64,000 nt of DNA from an uncultured Bacilli bacterium (GCA_934101575.1 CAKORJ010000001.1:372001-436000); one strand, 5' to 3'; shown: positions 1-9,037, numbered from the stretch's first letter. Program-made: numbers and translations. The notes: generated from the letters alone by a model not told the origin.

Positions 1-161
1 TTGTAATCTTTTTTATATTTACTTATATCTGTACTAGTTGGACTACTACTTAATTTAGTCATTGTATTACTATTGGCACTTTCTTTTTGATTTAGATATA
101 TTTTTGCAGATGTAAATATAATTATGAATAGTATTAAGATTATTACTTTTTTTCTTGTCAT
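1..161 (-). CDS. Exported or membrane-anchored protein, N-terminal fragment
   Basis: This frame opens at an ATG (161-159) behind a GAAGGTG ribosome-binding site and runs off the left edge, so only about 53 residues are visible. It begins with a basic MTRKK stretch and a hydrophobic segment of about 15 residues, which is a signal peptide or membrane anchor. A Ser/Thr/Asn-rich region follows. The function is unknown because the folded part lies outside the window. It is too short and truncated for family assignment. Confidence 0.6.
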   Translation of the reverse strand, partial: MTRKKVIILILFIIIFTSAKIYLNQKESANSNTMTKLSSSPTSTDISKYKKDY

Positions 162-234
162 TATTTCACCTTCAGTTATATGGTACACTTGTTATTTGAT
201 GAGAATGTGAAATTTATTTGTTTTTTTGCAAAAT

Positions 235-263
235 AAAAGCATCTGTTTTGATCAAATGCTTTT
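235..263 (-). terminator. Rho-independent terminator after ssb
   Basis: The inverted repeat AAAAGCAT (235-242) / ATGCTTTT (256-263) lies just past the ssb stop codon. Read on the minus strand, the stem ends in a T-rich tract. Confidence 0.6.
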
Positions 264-268
264 TGCTT

Positions 269-595
269 TTAGTTTTTGTTATTTGAGGATAAAAAAGTTA
301 CTCTTTCTGCTATTACTTTTGTTTCATATCTTTTTTCTCCATCTTTTTCATAGGTATTTGATTCAAGTCTTCCTTTTACTCCGACTATATCTCCTTTTTT
401 GCAGTATTCTTTGGTATTTGTAGCCATTAGTTGCCATAAAGTGCAATCTATAAAATCTGTTTCATACTCGCCATTTACATTTTTATAACTTCTTGGTATT
501 GCTAGTGTTATGTATGAATATGTTTTATTGTTTTTTGCTTTTTTTACTTCTGGGTCTCTTACTAATCTTCCTACTAATACTATTTGATTAAGCAT
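269..595 (-). CDS. ssb: Single-stranded DNA-binding protein, short form
   Basis: A 108-residue SSB with one OB fold. It opens with MLNQIVLVGRL followed by the RDPE turn, and carries the typical DFIDC and KKGD-VGVKGRL strands. SSB coats single-stranded DNA in replication, repair and transformation. The protein stops right after the OB fold, so it lacks the flexible tail and acidic DDDIPF-type tip that recruit partner proteins. This is more like the accessory SsbB/YwpH form than the essential SSB, so a longer copy probably exists elsewhere. It has its own promoter and terminator, and the start follows AAAGGAGGTGA. Confidence 0.93.
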   Translation of the reverse strand: MLNQIVLVGRLVRDPEVKKAKNNKTYSYITLAIPRSYKNVNGEYETDFIDCTLWQLMATNTKEYCKKGDIVGVKGRLESNTYEKDGEKRYETKVIAERVTFLSSNNKN

Positions 596-615
596 GTACT
601 CACCTCCTTTATTTA

Positions 616-644
616 ACTATAAAGATTATAGAGTTTTGTTTCAA
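616..644 (-). promoter_or_regulatory. Sigma-A-type promoter of ssb
   Basis: On the minus strand a TTGAAA -35 (639-644) and TATAGT -10 (616-621) are 17 bases apart, directly upstream of the AAAGGAGGTGA site of ssb. A nearby TATAAT is a worse match to the spacing. Confidence 0.55.
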
Positions 645-682
645 ATCGCTCTTTTTGATATTTAGGAGTATTTGATTAATAA

Positions 683-714
683 AATAAAAAAAATTCCATT
701 TAAGGAATTTTTTG
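683..714 (-). terminator. Terminator of the suf operon
   Basis: AAATTCC (691-697) pairs with GGAATTT (704-710), and a run of T follows on the minus strand. It lies about 60 bases past the sufB stop. The T/A runs on both sides could let it work in both directions. Confidence 0.65.
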
Positions 715-768
715 TTTTAGTTCTTTTTATTATTTTCTTTTGTTGTGTTTGATAGTTTTTTGTTTTTT

Positions 769-2076
769 TTAGATATTTTGTTTTAGAAGTTGATTTAACT
801 CTACAGCATATTCCATTGGTAATTCTTTTTTAAATTCTTCTGTAAAGCCTAATACTACTAGATCTATTGCTTCTTCTTCTGATAGTCCCCTAGACATTAA
901 ATAGAATAGTTTTTCTTCACTTATTTTTGATACTGTTGCTTCGTGTTCGATATTGCTTTTTTTGTTTTTTACTGTGTCTATTGGGAAGGCGTCACTACTT
1001 GATTTTTCATCTAATATAAGAGTATCACATTTTACTATACTTGATGAGTTATCTGCTTCTTTTTCTATTCTTATTTCTCCTCTAAAATCTGCTTTTCCTC
1101 CACATTTTGCTATGCTTTTAGAAATGATACTGCTTTCGGTATTCTTTCCTACATGAATCATTCTTGCTCCACTATCTTGATGCTGATTAGTGGTTGCTAC
1201 ACTTATTGTTATGCATGTTCCTTTTGAGTTATCTCCTTTTAATACACAACAGGGATATTTCATTGTTTTTTTTGATCCTATGTTACCATCAATCCATTCC
1301 ATTGTTCCATTTTCTTCGACTAATGCTCTTTTTGTTACTAAGTTGTAGACATTTGTAGCCCAGTTTTGGATTGTTGAGTATCTACATTTACTATTTTTTC
1401 CTACGTAAATTTCTACTACTGCGGCATGTAAGTTTGAGGTTGAATAACTTTTTGCTGTACATCCTTCGACATAGTGAAGACTACTGTTATCATCTACTAT
1501 TATTAGAGTTCTTTCGAATTGTCCTAGGTCTTTACTATTTATTCTAAAATAGCTTTGAAGTGGTCTATCTAGTTTTGTGTTTTTTGGTATATAGATAAAA
1601 CTTCCTCCAGAGAATACGGCACTATTTAATGCTGTAAACTTATTTTCTTCTGGCTTTACTATTTTACTAAAGTATTTATCTATTAAATCTCTGTGGTTTT
1701 TAAAAGCTTGCTCTATTGAAGTAAATATTACATTTTTTTCTTTTAATTCTTCTAACATATTGTGATATATTACTTCGCTTTGATATTGTACTCCTATTCC
1801 ATCTAAATATTGTTCTGATGATATTACTCCTAGATTATCTAATTCTTGTTTTGTTTCGTTTTCTATACTATTCCAGTTATCTGTTAGACTATCATCACTT
1901 GTTTGATAATAATTTATGTTATCAAAGTCTAAGTTTATTTCAGGTCCAAACTTTGGAAGTGGTATTTCTTTGAACTTTTCATATGAGTTTAATCTAAAGT
2001 CTAGTGTCTTTTTATCTTCTTGTTTGAAACTTGAGATTTGTTTTATTTTTTCTTTACTTAATCCTTTAATTTTCAT
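769..2076 (-). CDS. sufB: Fe-S cluster assembly scaffold SufB
   Basis: A 435-residue SufB, close to the usual length. With SufC and SufD it forms the cytosolic SufBCD scaffold on which iron-sulfur clusters are built. The family's beta-helix core is recognisable, including the segment around GIGVQYQSE near residue 95 and a SGGSFIYIPK turn. The C-terminal helical signature LFYLMSRGLSEEEA followed by VLGF is diagnostic for SufB/SufD proteins. The operon order sufC-sufD-sufS-sufU-sufB matches Bacillus. The start overlaps the end of sufU by 11 bases, indicating translational coupling. It is the last gene before the terminator at about 700. Confidence 0.95.
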   Translation of the reverse strand: MKIKGLSKEKIKQISSFKQEDKKTLDFRLNSYEKFKEIPLPKFGPEINLDFDNINYYQTSDDSLTDNWNSIENETKQELDNLGVISSEQYLDGIGVQYQSEVIYHNMLEELKEKNVIFTSIEQAFKNHRDLIDKYFSKIVKPEENKFTALNSAVFSGGSFIYIPKNTKLDRPLQSYFRINSKDLGQFERTLIIVDDNSSLHYVEGCTAKSYSTSNLHAAVVEIYVGKNSKCRYSTIQNWATNVYNLVTKRALVEENGTMEWIDGNIGSKKTMKYPCCVLKGDNSKGTCITISVATTNQHQDSGARMIHVGKNTESSIISKSIAKCGGKADFRGEIRIEKEADNSSSIVKCDTLILDEKSSSDAFPIDTVKNKKSNIEHEATVSKISEEKLFYLMSRGLSEEEAIDLVVLGFTEEFKKELPMEYAVELNQLLKQNI

Positions 2077-2500
2077 CTTCTAATTTTTTTAATAACCTTT
2101 CTAAAGCTTTTCCTGGTAATAGTGCACAATTTTTTCTATTTGGTTGAAGATATATTTCATCGTAGGCATTTAGTTCTTCTAATAAATCTTTGTTATATGG
2201 TTTTTCATTTATCATATTTTGATAGTTTACTAGAAGTTCTTTTGCTTCTTCTTTGGTTTTTCCTATTAGTTTTCTTAGCATAATTGATGTTGCACTTGTT
2301 GATATAGCACAGGCTTCACCATTAAAATATGCATCTTTTATTATACCTTTTTCTACTTTAAAATATATATCTAGGTTGTCTATACATGATTCATTATTTG
2401 TGTTAAATGTTATAAAATCTTCTTTGTTATCTATACTTTGTCTATGGTAGGGGTTTTGGTATCCATCTAAGATTATTTCTCTTTTTAAATTTTTGTCCAT
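2066..2500 (-). CDS. sufU: SufU zinc-dependent sulfurtransferase
   Basis: A 144-residue SufU, which accepts persulfide sulfur from SufS by Cys-ligand swap and passes it to SufBCD. All zinc ligands expected from the Bacillus protein are present: Cys39 and Asp41 in the SCID motif, Cys64 in GEACAIS, and Cys125 in KNCALLPGKAL. It lacks features of IscU-type scaffolds. It is encoded with its partner SufS, whose stop overlaps this start (TAATG). Confidence 0.94.
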   Translation of the reverse strand: MDKNLKREIILDGYQNPYHRQSIDNKEDFITFNTNNESCIDNLDIYFKVEKGIIKDAYFNGEACAISTSATSIMLRKLIGKTKEEAKELLVNYQNMINEKPYNKDLLEELNAYDEIYLQPNRKNCALLPGKALERLLKKLEDEN

Positions 2501-3696
2501 TATATCACCACTTCGAATATGTTTTCTGAGTTTTTTAATATTTCTACTAGTTTATCTATTTCTTGTTTTGTATTATATATATAAAATGATATTCTTGTTG
2601 TGTTTTTTATACCTAATTCGTCTTTTAGGAGTTTTGCACAGTGGTTTCCAGCTCTTACACATATATTATAATGATCTAAATATATTGCTGTATCTTGGGG
2701 GAATACTCCTTTTATATTGAATAAGATATTTCCTGCTTCTGTTTCTTTATTTAATATTTCTATGTTATCTACTTCTTTTATTTTTTCTAAGAAGTAATCT
2801 TTTAGTTCTTTGTCGTGCTTTTCTATATTTTTTAATCCTATTTTATTTAGATATAGTATAGCTTCTTTTAAACCTAGGACTCCTTCTATATTTTGGGTTC
2901 CTGCTTCTAATCTTGTTGGAAGTTGTTTGTATTCTACTTCACCACTACTTTCAAAGAAATTGTTCATTCCTCCGCCATAGTTTAGTGGTTTTGTTTTTTC
3001 GAGTAATTCTTCTTTTCCATATAAGACTCCTATTCCTGTTGGTCCTAACATTTTATGTCCTGAAAAGGCTAAGAAATCTATATTCATATCTTGGACATCT
3101 ATTTTTCTATGACCTGCACTTTGGGCTGCATCTACTACAAAATAGATTCCTTTCTCTTTTAAAATGTCCCCTATTTCTTTTAAGTCTCTTACATCACCTA
3201 CTGTATTTGTAACATGTGCTACCGATACTAGTTTCGTTTTTTTAGTTATTGCGTTTTTTAAGGTATTTGTTTGTAATTTTAAATTTTTATCTAGGGGTAT
3301 ATATTTTATTTTTATATCTATTTGTTTTGATAGTTCTATCCATGGTAAGACGTTTGATGCATGTTCTGTTTTTGTTAGAAGTATTTCATCTCCTGGTTTT
3401 AGATTATATTTTGCAAAACCAAATGCTACTGTGTTTAATGAATTGGTTGCTCCACTTGTAAATATTATTTCTTTACTGTGTTTAGCATTTATGAAGTCTT
3501 TTACTATTTCTCTTGTTTCTTCGTATAACATATCTACTTTTAAGCTTGTTTTGTAGTCTCCTCTATGGGCATTTGATGTATACTTTGTGTAATAGTCTGT
3601 TATGGCTTCTAATACTTGTTTTGGTTTAAATGTTGTAGCACTATTATCAAAATATATTATGTCTTGTTTTAACATTGGAAAATCTTCTCTATTCAT
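2500..3696 (-). CDS. sufS: Cysteine desulfurase SufS
   Basis: A 398-residue PLP-dependent group II cysteine desulfurase. It converts cysteine to alanine and a protein-bound persulfide, supplying sulfur for Fe-S assembly. The PLP lysine is K215 in FSGHKMLGPTG. The catalytic cysteine is C353 in the RAGNHCAK segment, with the short active-site loop of group II enzymes. The start follows GGAGGTGATAAA. It sits between sufD and sufU and probably works through SufU. Confidence 0.96.
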   Translation of the reverse strand: MNREDFPMLKQDIIYFDNSATTFKPKQVLEAITDYYTKYTSNAHRGDYKTSLKVDMLYEETREIVKDFINAKHSKEIIFTSGATNSLNTVAFGFAKYNLKPGDEILLTKTEHASNVLPWIELSKQIDIKIKYIPLDKNLKLQTNTLKNAITKKTKLVSVAHVTNTVGDVRDLKEIGDILKEKGIYFVVDAAQSAGHRKIDVQDMNIDFLAFSGHKMLGPTGIGVLYGKEELLEKTKPLNYGGGMNNFFESSGEVEYKQLPTRLEAGTQNIEGVLGLKEAILYLNKIGLKNIEKHDKELKDYFLEKIKEVDNIEILNKETEAGNILFNIKGVFPQDTAIYLDHYNICVRAGNHCAKLLKDELGIKNTTRISFYIYNTKQEIDKLVEILKNSENIFEVVI

Positions 3697-3700
3697 TTTA

Positions 3701-4393
3701 TCACCTCCAATATCTTTTTAATATTTCTAGAATTATGTTTCTTTCTCTAAAGGTTATGGACATTTGTCCCATTAAAAATGATTTTGCAAGTAAATTTATT
3801 CCTTGTTTTTCATTTAGTCCTCTTGTTTTTAAATAGAATAAGTCTTCTTCTTTAAACTCTCCTATATAAGCGGAATGATTTGCTTCAACTTCATCTATAT
3901 CTACTAATAGATTGGGTTTTATTTGAGCTATTCCATCTTCTAAGATTATTTTACTATCTTGATTTGTTACTATGCCTTTACTTGTTTTAGGTACTACTGC
4001 ATTTATTTTAAAAGAAAGACTTTCTTTTAAGTTTATGCCATGACTTGTTATTTGACTATTTATATTGTTTCCTAAATGATTTACATCTATTTTATATTTA
4101 TTTTCTTTTTCATTTATGGTGCTATATGTATATTTTAGACTTAGGTTATCTTTTATTATGTCTACTTTAGTAGTTAAACTTGTATTTACTGTGAATATAT
4201 TAATTATTAGATTATCTGTTTGAGTTATATTTAGAGTTAGTTTTGAAGATATTATTTTTATAAATACATTGGCCTTTTTTGTTTGAGTTATATTTAAAGT
4301 TATGTTGCTGCCATCTATATCTATAAATGTGTCTTTGTTTATTTGTATATCTTTTACTTTATTTATTTGTCCTTCTACTTGTATTTTATTCAC
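3701..4393 (-). CDS. sufD: SufD, unusually short
   Basis: The position between sufC and sufS, and the C-terminal signature (EANHSAYIGEF, then DLFYLKTRGLNEKQG), identify this as SufD, the SufB partner in the SufBCD scaffold. It is only about 230 residues against roughly 400-440 in most SufD proteins. The N-terminal helical domain is missing, and the protein starts almost directly with beta-helix strands rich in Ile and Thr. The GTG at 4393 has a GTGAGG site 9 bases upstream and is preferred over the GTG at 4408; both overlap the end of sufC. Reduced SufD may be a lineage feature, because the gene is intact and in its normal place. Confidence 0.85.
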   Translation of the reverse strand: MNKIQVEGQINKVKDIQINKDTFIDIDGSNITLNITQTKKANVFIKIISSKLTLNITQTDNLIINIFTVNTSLTTKVDIIKDNLSLKYTYSTINEKENKYKIDVNHLGNNINSQITSHGINLKESLSFKINAVVPKTSKGIVTNQDSKIILEDGIAQIKPNLLVDIDEVEANHSAYIGEFKEEDLFYLKTRGLNEKQGINLLAKSFLMGQMSITFRERNIILEILKRYWR

Positions 4394-5156
4394 TTTTTTT
4401 ATCCTCACTTACTTTATATTCACTATTTTCGAAGAGTTTATAACCATTTTCTTCTATTTCTTTTGCTAAAGTTATATCTCCGGTTTTTACTATTTTTCCT
4501 CCTATTAATACGTGGATGTAATCTGGTTTTATATAGTTTAATATTCTGTTATAGTGAGTTATTAAAAGTATAGAGGCTTTGCTTTGTTCTTTGTATTCTG
4601 AAACATTTTTGCATACTAAATTTAAACTGTCTACGTCTAGTCCTGAATCTAGTTCATCTAGGATAAGAAATTTTGGTTTTAATGTTTTCATGCTTATTAT
4701 TTCATTTTTTTTACGTTCTCCGCCTGAGAAGTTTTCATTTATTGATCTGTGCATCATTTCTTTTGGAAAATCTAGGTCTTTATAGTTTGTTTCTAGTTCT
4801 TTGATAAATTCATATAAACCTATTGGTTCTTCTCTATTTGAATTTATGGCCATTCTTAAGAATTCTTGATTTGTTACTCCTTCTATACTTATTGGATTTT
4901 GAAATGATAGAAAGATTCCAAGTCTTGCTCTTTCATCGGTAGTGAGTTTTAAAATTGATTTTCCATTTACTAAGATGTCCCCGGATATTATCTTATAACT
5001 TGGACTTCCCATTATTACTTTTGAGAGAGTTGATTTACCTACTCCATTTGGACCCATTATTACGTGGGTTTCGTTTTTTTTGATATGTAAGTTAAATTTA
5101 TTTAAAACTATTTTTTCGTTTACTTGTACAACTAAATCTTTTATTTGTATATCCAT
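4386..5156 (-). CDS. sufC: SufC ATPase
   Basis: A 256-residue ABC-type ATPase that drives conformational change in the SufBCD scaffold. It has Walker A GPNGVGKS at 35-42, Q-loop Gln86, signature FSGGERKK at 143-150, Walker B FLILDE at 163-168 and the SufC-typical SGLDVD D-loop region. There are no membrane segments, as expected for this cytosolic complex. It is the first gene of the suf operon behind the promoter at 5175-5203. Confidence 0.96.
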   Translation of the reverse strand: MDIQIKDLVVQVNEKIVLNKFNLHIKKNETHVIMGPNGVGKSTLSKVIMGSPSYKIISGDILVNGKSILKLTTDERARLGIFLSFQNPISIEGVTNQEFLRMAINSNREEPIGLYEFIKELETNYKDLDFPKEMMHRSINENFSGGERKKNEIISMKTLKPKFLILDELDSGLDVDSLNLVCKNVSEYKEQSKASILLITHYNRILNYIKPDYIHVLIGGKIVKTGDITLAKEIEENGYKLFENSEYKVSEDKKSE

Positions 5157-5174
5157 AAAAAAATCACCAACTAT

Positions 5175-5203
5175 ATTTTAGCACTAAATTGCTTATTTAA
5201 CAA
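5175..5203 (-). promoter_or_regulatory. Promoter of the suf operon
   Basis: On the minus strand TTGTTA (5198-5203) and TAAAAT (5175-5180) are 17 bases apart, about 20 bases before sufC. I see no clear operator or riboswitch in the short leader. Confidence 0.6.
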
Positions 5204-5235
5204 TATTTTATGTTTTTTAAGACTTAAATTTGGTT

Positions 5236-5264
5236 TTGATTTTATTGAGTTTTTATTATATAAT
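5236..5264 (+). promoter_or_regulatory. Promoter of hit
   Basis: TTGATT (5236-5241) and TATAAT (5259-5264) with exact 17-base spacing, followed by a GAGGTGA ribosome-binding site. It is divergent from the suf promoter. Confidence 0.7.
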
Positions 5265-5285
5265 TTATTAGAGGTGAATAAGAAA

Positions 5286-5654
5286 ATGAATGATTGTTTA
5301 TTTTGCAAAATAATTAAGGGGGATATTCCTTCGTATAAGGTTTATGAGGATGATGATACTTTGGCTTTTTTGGATATAAATCCAGATAGTATGGGACATA
5401 CTTTAGTTATTCCTAAGAAGCATTTTAATAATTATGAGGATATTGATTTGGATACTATAAGCAAGGTTAATAAAACTGGTAAAATTGTTTATAATATGCT
5501 TAAGGAACGACTTAAACCAGAAGGTATAAAACTTGTTCAAAACAATGGTGTTATTCAAGATGTTCTTCATTATCATTTACATATTATTCCTATTTATACA
5601 AGTGATAGAGATGGTAAAGAAGATTTTGATAAGATACTTGAGGCTTTAAGATAA
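5286..5654 (+). CDS. hit: HIT-family nucleotide hydrolase
   Basis: A 122-residue histidine-triad protein of the Hint branch, which hydrolyses nucleoside phosphoramidates or related adenylated nucleotides in the cytoplasm. The zinc-type N-terminus CLFCKII and the catalytic triad HYHLHIIP near the C-terminus are both present. The frame stays open upstream of 5286, but the AGGTG site at 5272 and the canonical MNDCLFC start decide the position. It is a single-gene unit with its own promoter and terminator. Confidence 0.95.
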   Translation: MNDCLFCKIIKGDIPSYKVYEDDDTLAFLDINPDSMGHTLVIPKKHFNNYEDIDLDTISKVNKTGKIVYNMLKERLKPEGIKLVQNNGVIQDVLHYHLHIIPIYTSDRDGKEDFDKILEALR

Positions 5655-5692
5655 AAAAGCTATAGGAAAATAAACTTTCTTATAGCTTTTTG
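5654..5692 (+). terminator. Terminator of hit
   Basis: AAAAGCTATA and TATAGCTTTT form a 10-base-pair stem with a short inner GAAA/TTTC pairing, ending in T residues. It starts at the stop codon. Confidence 0.7.
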
Positions 5693-5714
5693 TTTTATTA
5701 TAATTATTTGTTTT

Positions 5715-6719
5715 TTAATTTGTTATTTCTAAAAATGGATCACATTTATTTGATAACCATACAGCATATAGTGTTGTATTATCGCTAAATGTTGCTGTTG
5801 AGCCTTTAGTGTACTGTGCAGTTGTTGCTGTTTTATCTGTGTTCCAACCTTTAAAAGTGTATCCTACTCTTGTTGGGGCATTATCTGTTAATGTGAATTC
5901 TTTTTCTGTTGTACTATTATAGATTGTTTCGCTTTGATTTTCTGGAGCATTTGTTCCGCCATTAGCATCATATTTTAAAGTGATTGTTTTTGACCATATT
6001 GCATAAAGAGTTAATGCTGCGTTGCCTGTGTAAGATCCTCCGGCTTTATATGTTGCTGTTGTGGCGGTGTTTGATGTATTCCATCCTACAAAGTCATATC
6101 CATCTTTGGTTGGTAATGTTGTAGATAGTGTTAGTGTGTTTCCATACCATTTTGTTTGAGATGATGGTGCTCCTGTTCCACCATTTGCATTATATGATAC
6201 TGTATAACTTGCATTTGCTGAGAATGAAATACTACTTCCGCTTCTTGCTGATAGTATACCAGCACTACCTGATGAGTCACTTCTTGTTGCTCTTACTTGG
6301 GTTGAGAGTGAGGTTGTTGTGTTAGATACTGATACTGAGAATGATGAACCTGTTGCAGAATGGCTTCCTGTACCTTTCCAAGTGGCACTTGTACTTTTAA
6401 TTGTCCATGTTCTCCAACCACTACCTCCTACTGCTACACCACAAACTAATCCTTTTCCTGTTCCTAGGGATGAGCCTGATGATCTTAGGTGTGCTGAACA
6501 GCTTGGTGTTACTGTAACGGTATTACCAGATCTTGAATAACTTAGTGAAAATGTATATATAACGTAAGGGCTACCATTTGTTGATTGAACATTACTTGCT
6601 ATTGGTACTGATGCAGCATCTATTTCCTTGGTAGGACAAACAAATGCAAATATTGCTGTTGATACTACTACTATTAATGTGAATAATACTTTTGTTAATC
6701 TTTTTAGTTTATTTTTCAT
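5715..6719 (-). CDS. Secreted protein with two InlB-type B repeats
   Basis: A 334-residue exported protein. Residues 1-35 are a signal peptide (basic start, hydrophobic core, cleavage near DAAS). A Ser/Gly/Thr-rich beta region of about 140 residues follows. Two consecutive repeats of the Listeria-Bacteroides (Flg_new/InlB B) family come next, each with YDANGG or YNANGG at the start and a GYxFxGWNT motif plus TLYAxW at the end. Such repeats form small beta domains in surface and adhesion proteins. There is no LPXTG sorting signal or C-terminal membrane anchor, so it is either released or held non-covalently. It lies just downstream of the 724-residue surface protein and may be co-transcribed with it. 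Confidence 0.8.
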   Translation of the reverse strand: MKNKLKRLTKVLFTLIVVVSTAIFAFVCPTKEIDAASVPIASNVQSTNGSPYVIYTFSLSYSRSGNTVTVTPSCSAHLRSSGSSLGTGKGLVCGVAVGGSGWRTWTIKSTSATWKGTGSHSATGSSFSVSVSNTTTSLSTQVRATRSDSSGSAGILSARSGSSISFSANASYTVSYNANGGTGAPSSQTKWYGNTLTLSTTLPTKDGYDFVGWNTSNTATTATYKAGGSYTGNAALTLYAIWSKTITLKYDANGGTNAPENQSETIYNSTTEKEFTLTDNAPTRVGYTFKGWNTDKTATTAQYTKGSTATFSDNTTLYAVWLSNKCDPFLEITN

Positions 6720-6734
6720 GTTTCACCAACTTTC

Positions 6735-8909
6735 TTATTTTACCATTACGAATCTTGTTGATATTTTTTGATTTGCGCTTCCATAATATGCATCTGAGTT
6801 AAATATTCCGGCACAATCGTTTTCTAGACAGTAACCACCACCTCTTACAAACCAAGGATTTGTATTATTAGCTAAGGCAGAATAGTCACTGTACCAACCA
6901 TACTTCGGTTCATTATAGACTTCTTTTATTCCGTCTCCTAGTTTACTTCTTATTCTTTCGGAACCACTTGTTCCATAGCTATATTTATCTATGTATTTTG
7001 CGCTTGGATATGCTGTTCCTGAGTAACTTGTTGTACCTATCATTCCAGTGTAGCCGGAGTTATTATCTGTACTGTTTCCTGTCATCATGCTAGATGATGA
7101 TGTGGATAAGATATTACTCATTGTGTACTCAAAGGCTCCTCCGGACATATCATATACTCCATATACGTTTCCTGAAGTTGAAGCATATGTTCCTTTTTTA
7201 GTATTGTATTCATTACATGTTCCTGTTATGGTCGAACCATTTGTATCACCACATCCGGTTGTATAGTCTGCATAGTTGTTAATTCCTATGTTTTTATTTG
7301 TTCCATATTCAGAATGTGAAAGGTATGCTACTGCTCCCCACTCTGTATTTTTTATCATATGAGCATCTGTGTCTGTTGCTAGGCCATATGCATTTGCTGA
7401 TTTACTCATATTCATTATATTTGTTTCATATGTGCTTATTTTTTGACTTCTTAAGCTTGATAGATTAGGTTTTGTTGTAATACTATCTATTGTTCCAGTA
7501 AGTTCAAATTTTCCTACCCAGATTCCTCTTAGTTCTGTGTTTCCAAATGTAAATGCTGGATGAGTATATGTTTTTCCATTACATAAGCTGTTTGTACAGG
7601 TTGCTGATGCTAGTTTACAAGTTTGTGACTGATTTGCTGCAGTTGTTTTTAAACTATCTGTACAGGTTATTTCTCCAGTTTTTTCTCTAGCATTTTCAAA
7701 TGTAATTTCTATGGTGCTTGGTGAACTTGTAGATGTTCCGTCTGCATTATAATTCCAAACTTTATATTTATATCTTGGTATCCATACTTGCATAGTAAGT
7801 ATGTCACTCATAGGAATTTCTGTTCCGGCCTTTGCTGATTCATATTTACTTCTGTTTGTTTCTGTTACTGTTACACTGTTTGCCCATACTTTTTTACTGT
7901 AGTTATACCATCTATATACTCCAGTTGTACTGTTTTCATCTGCTTTTTTCCATGTTTCTGATGTTGTGTCAAAATATACTGGGATCATACCATCTAAAAG
8001 TTCAGGTTTGTTTGCTCCACTTTCATCTTTATCAAATGATCCTTGTTCATAATTAAGACCTAATTTTCCTGCATATACCACTACTTTTCCATGGCTTGAG
8101 TTGTAATCGTTTGGAGTATCGTAATCAAGCCATATCTTCATTTTATATGTCCTTGTTACATCTGGTTTTAAACTGTCTGAATCTAATATATAGCTTGTTT
8201 CGTCATTTTTAGTCTTTTTTTCTAGTACTTTATAATCGTTATCTCCCTCTTTAATTGCTACTTTTATATGTTCGTTTGGTATACATAGAGTTGGTGTTAC
8301 CGTACTTTGGTCTATAGTATAAGATTTAGATGTACTGCAGGTATTATCTAATGTTATATTATATGTTGCGGGGATATTACCTGTATTTTCTATTGTGAAT
8401 TCATATTCATTTTGATTACTTAGTCCTTCCGCATCACTTTGAGGTATTGCACCATTTAGGACTATAGAATTTGATGAATTTTTAAATACTAGTGCTAGTG
8501 TTCCGGCTTTTATTACTGCACTATTATTTGTTTTACTTGAATATGTTAAATAAGCATATGAAGAACCTATTACTGTACTTAATAATGCTACTAGTGCTAT
8601 TACTAGTGCTATTTTTTTCTTAGGATCTTGTTTATACTTTATGTTTAGGTTTTTAAATTTATTGTTAAAGTTTCTTTTGAAAAAGGATTTTATACTCTGT
8701 ATTTTATTTATCTTTACTTCTTCTTTATCTATAGAATAACTATAATTCATAGTTTTTTCTGTTTTTTTTGGCTTTTTGTTTAAGTTAGTTTTTACTGATG
8801 AATTATTATGTGTTTTTTTTGTTTTATTATTCTTTTCTATAGGAGAATTTTTATGCTTCCCTTTCTTGGAAAACTTTTGTTTATGAGTACTTGTTTTCTT
8901 GTTTTCCAT
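6735..8909 (-). CDS. Membrane-anchored surface protein with TasA-like and FGE/C-type-lectin-like domains
   Basis: A 724-residue protein. Residues 1-95 are cytoplasmic and very Lys/Asn-rich. One membrane segment follows (about 98-118, ending SSYAYLTYSS), then a TasA/camelysin-like beta region with KAGTLALVF and ENTGNIPATYNI. A conserved linker carries GMIPVYFD and VWIPRYKYKVWN. The C-terminal part resembles the formylglycine-generating-enzyme/C-type-lectin fold: HPAFTFG, EWGAVAYLSHSEYG, VYDMSGGAFEY, then PWFVRGGGY near the end. That fold is used for ligand binding in many surface proteins. Its last 40 codons have ordinary AT-rich use (RGG is AGA GGT GGT), unlike the paralog at 13528-15990. The target is unknown. 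Confidence 0.75.
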   Translation of the reverse strand: MENKKTSTHKQKFSKKGKHKNSPIEKNNKTKKTHNNSSVKTNLNKKPKKTEKTMNYSYSIDKEEVKINKIQSIKSFFKRNFNNKFKNLNIKYKQDPKKKIALVIALVALLSTVIGSSYAYLTYSSKTNNSAVIKAGTLALVFKNSSNSIVLNGAIPQSDAEGLSNQNEYEFTIENTGNIPATYNITLDNTCSTSKSYTIDQSTVTPTLCIPNEHIKVAIKEGDNDYKVLEKKTKNDETSYILDSDSLKPDVTRTYKMKIWLDYDTPNDYNSSHGKVVVYAGKLGLNYEQGSFDKDESGANKPELLDGMIPVYFDTTSETWKKADENSTTGVYRWYNYSKKVWANSVTVTETNRSKYESAKAGTEIPMSDILTMQVWIPRYKYKVWNYNADGTSTSSPSTIEITFENAREKTGEITCTDSLKTTAANQSQTCKLASATCTNSLCNGKTYTHPAFTFGNTELRGIWVGKFELTGTIDSITTKPNLSSLRSQKISTYETNIMNMSKSANAYGLATDTDAHMIKNTEWGAVAYLSHSEYGTNKNIGINNYADYTTGCGDTNGSTITGTCNEYNTKKGTYASTSGNVYGVYDMSGGAFEYTMSNILSTSSSSMMTGNSTDNNSGYTGMIGTTSYSGTAYPSAKYIDKYSYGTSGSERIRSKLGDGIKEVYNEPKYGWYSDYSALANNTNPWFVRGGGYCLENDCAGIFNSDAYYGSANQKISTRFVMVK

Positions 8910-9004
8910 ATCCTAGACTCCTTTTATAATAATTATCACTATACTAATCTAGTATTCCTTTATTTATGGTACTATAATTCTGTGTTTTTTTCAAGTAGTT
9001 GAGT

Positions 9005-9037
9005 AAAAAAAATCACAATTATGTTAAATAACTGTGA
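9005..9037 (-). terminator. Hairpin with T-run in the 8910-9157 spacer
   Basis: TCACA (9013-9017) pairs with TGTGA (9033-9037), with an inner TTAT/ATAA pairing and eight T residues on the minus strand. This may be a second terminator for the rbfA transcript or the end of a short transcript. The rest of the spacer upstream of the 724-residue gene holds no frame I can support. Confidence 0.5.

Noticed and set aside
5157..5235. A regulator-binding palindrome or Fe-S-responsive operator in the suf-hit intergenic region.
   Set aside because: The short inverted repeats there are AT-rich and no better than chance in this composition. Only the two divergent promoters are supported.
6735..6860. DGR variable region in the 724-residue paralog.
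   Set aside because: Although the protein end has the same motif (WFVRGG), the DNA is AT-rich with normal codons (AGA GGT GGT), without the A-avoidance and GC rise seen at 13531-13668.
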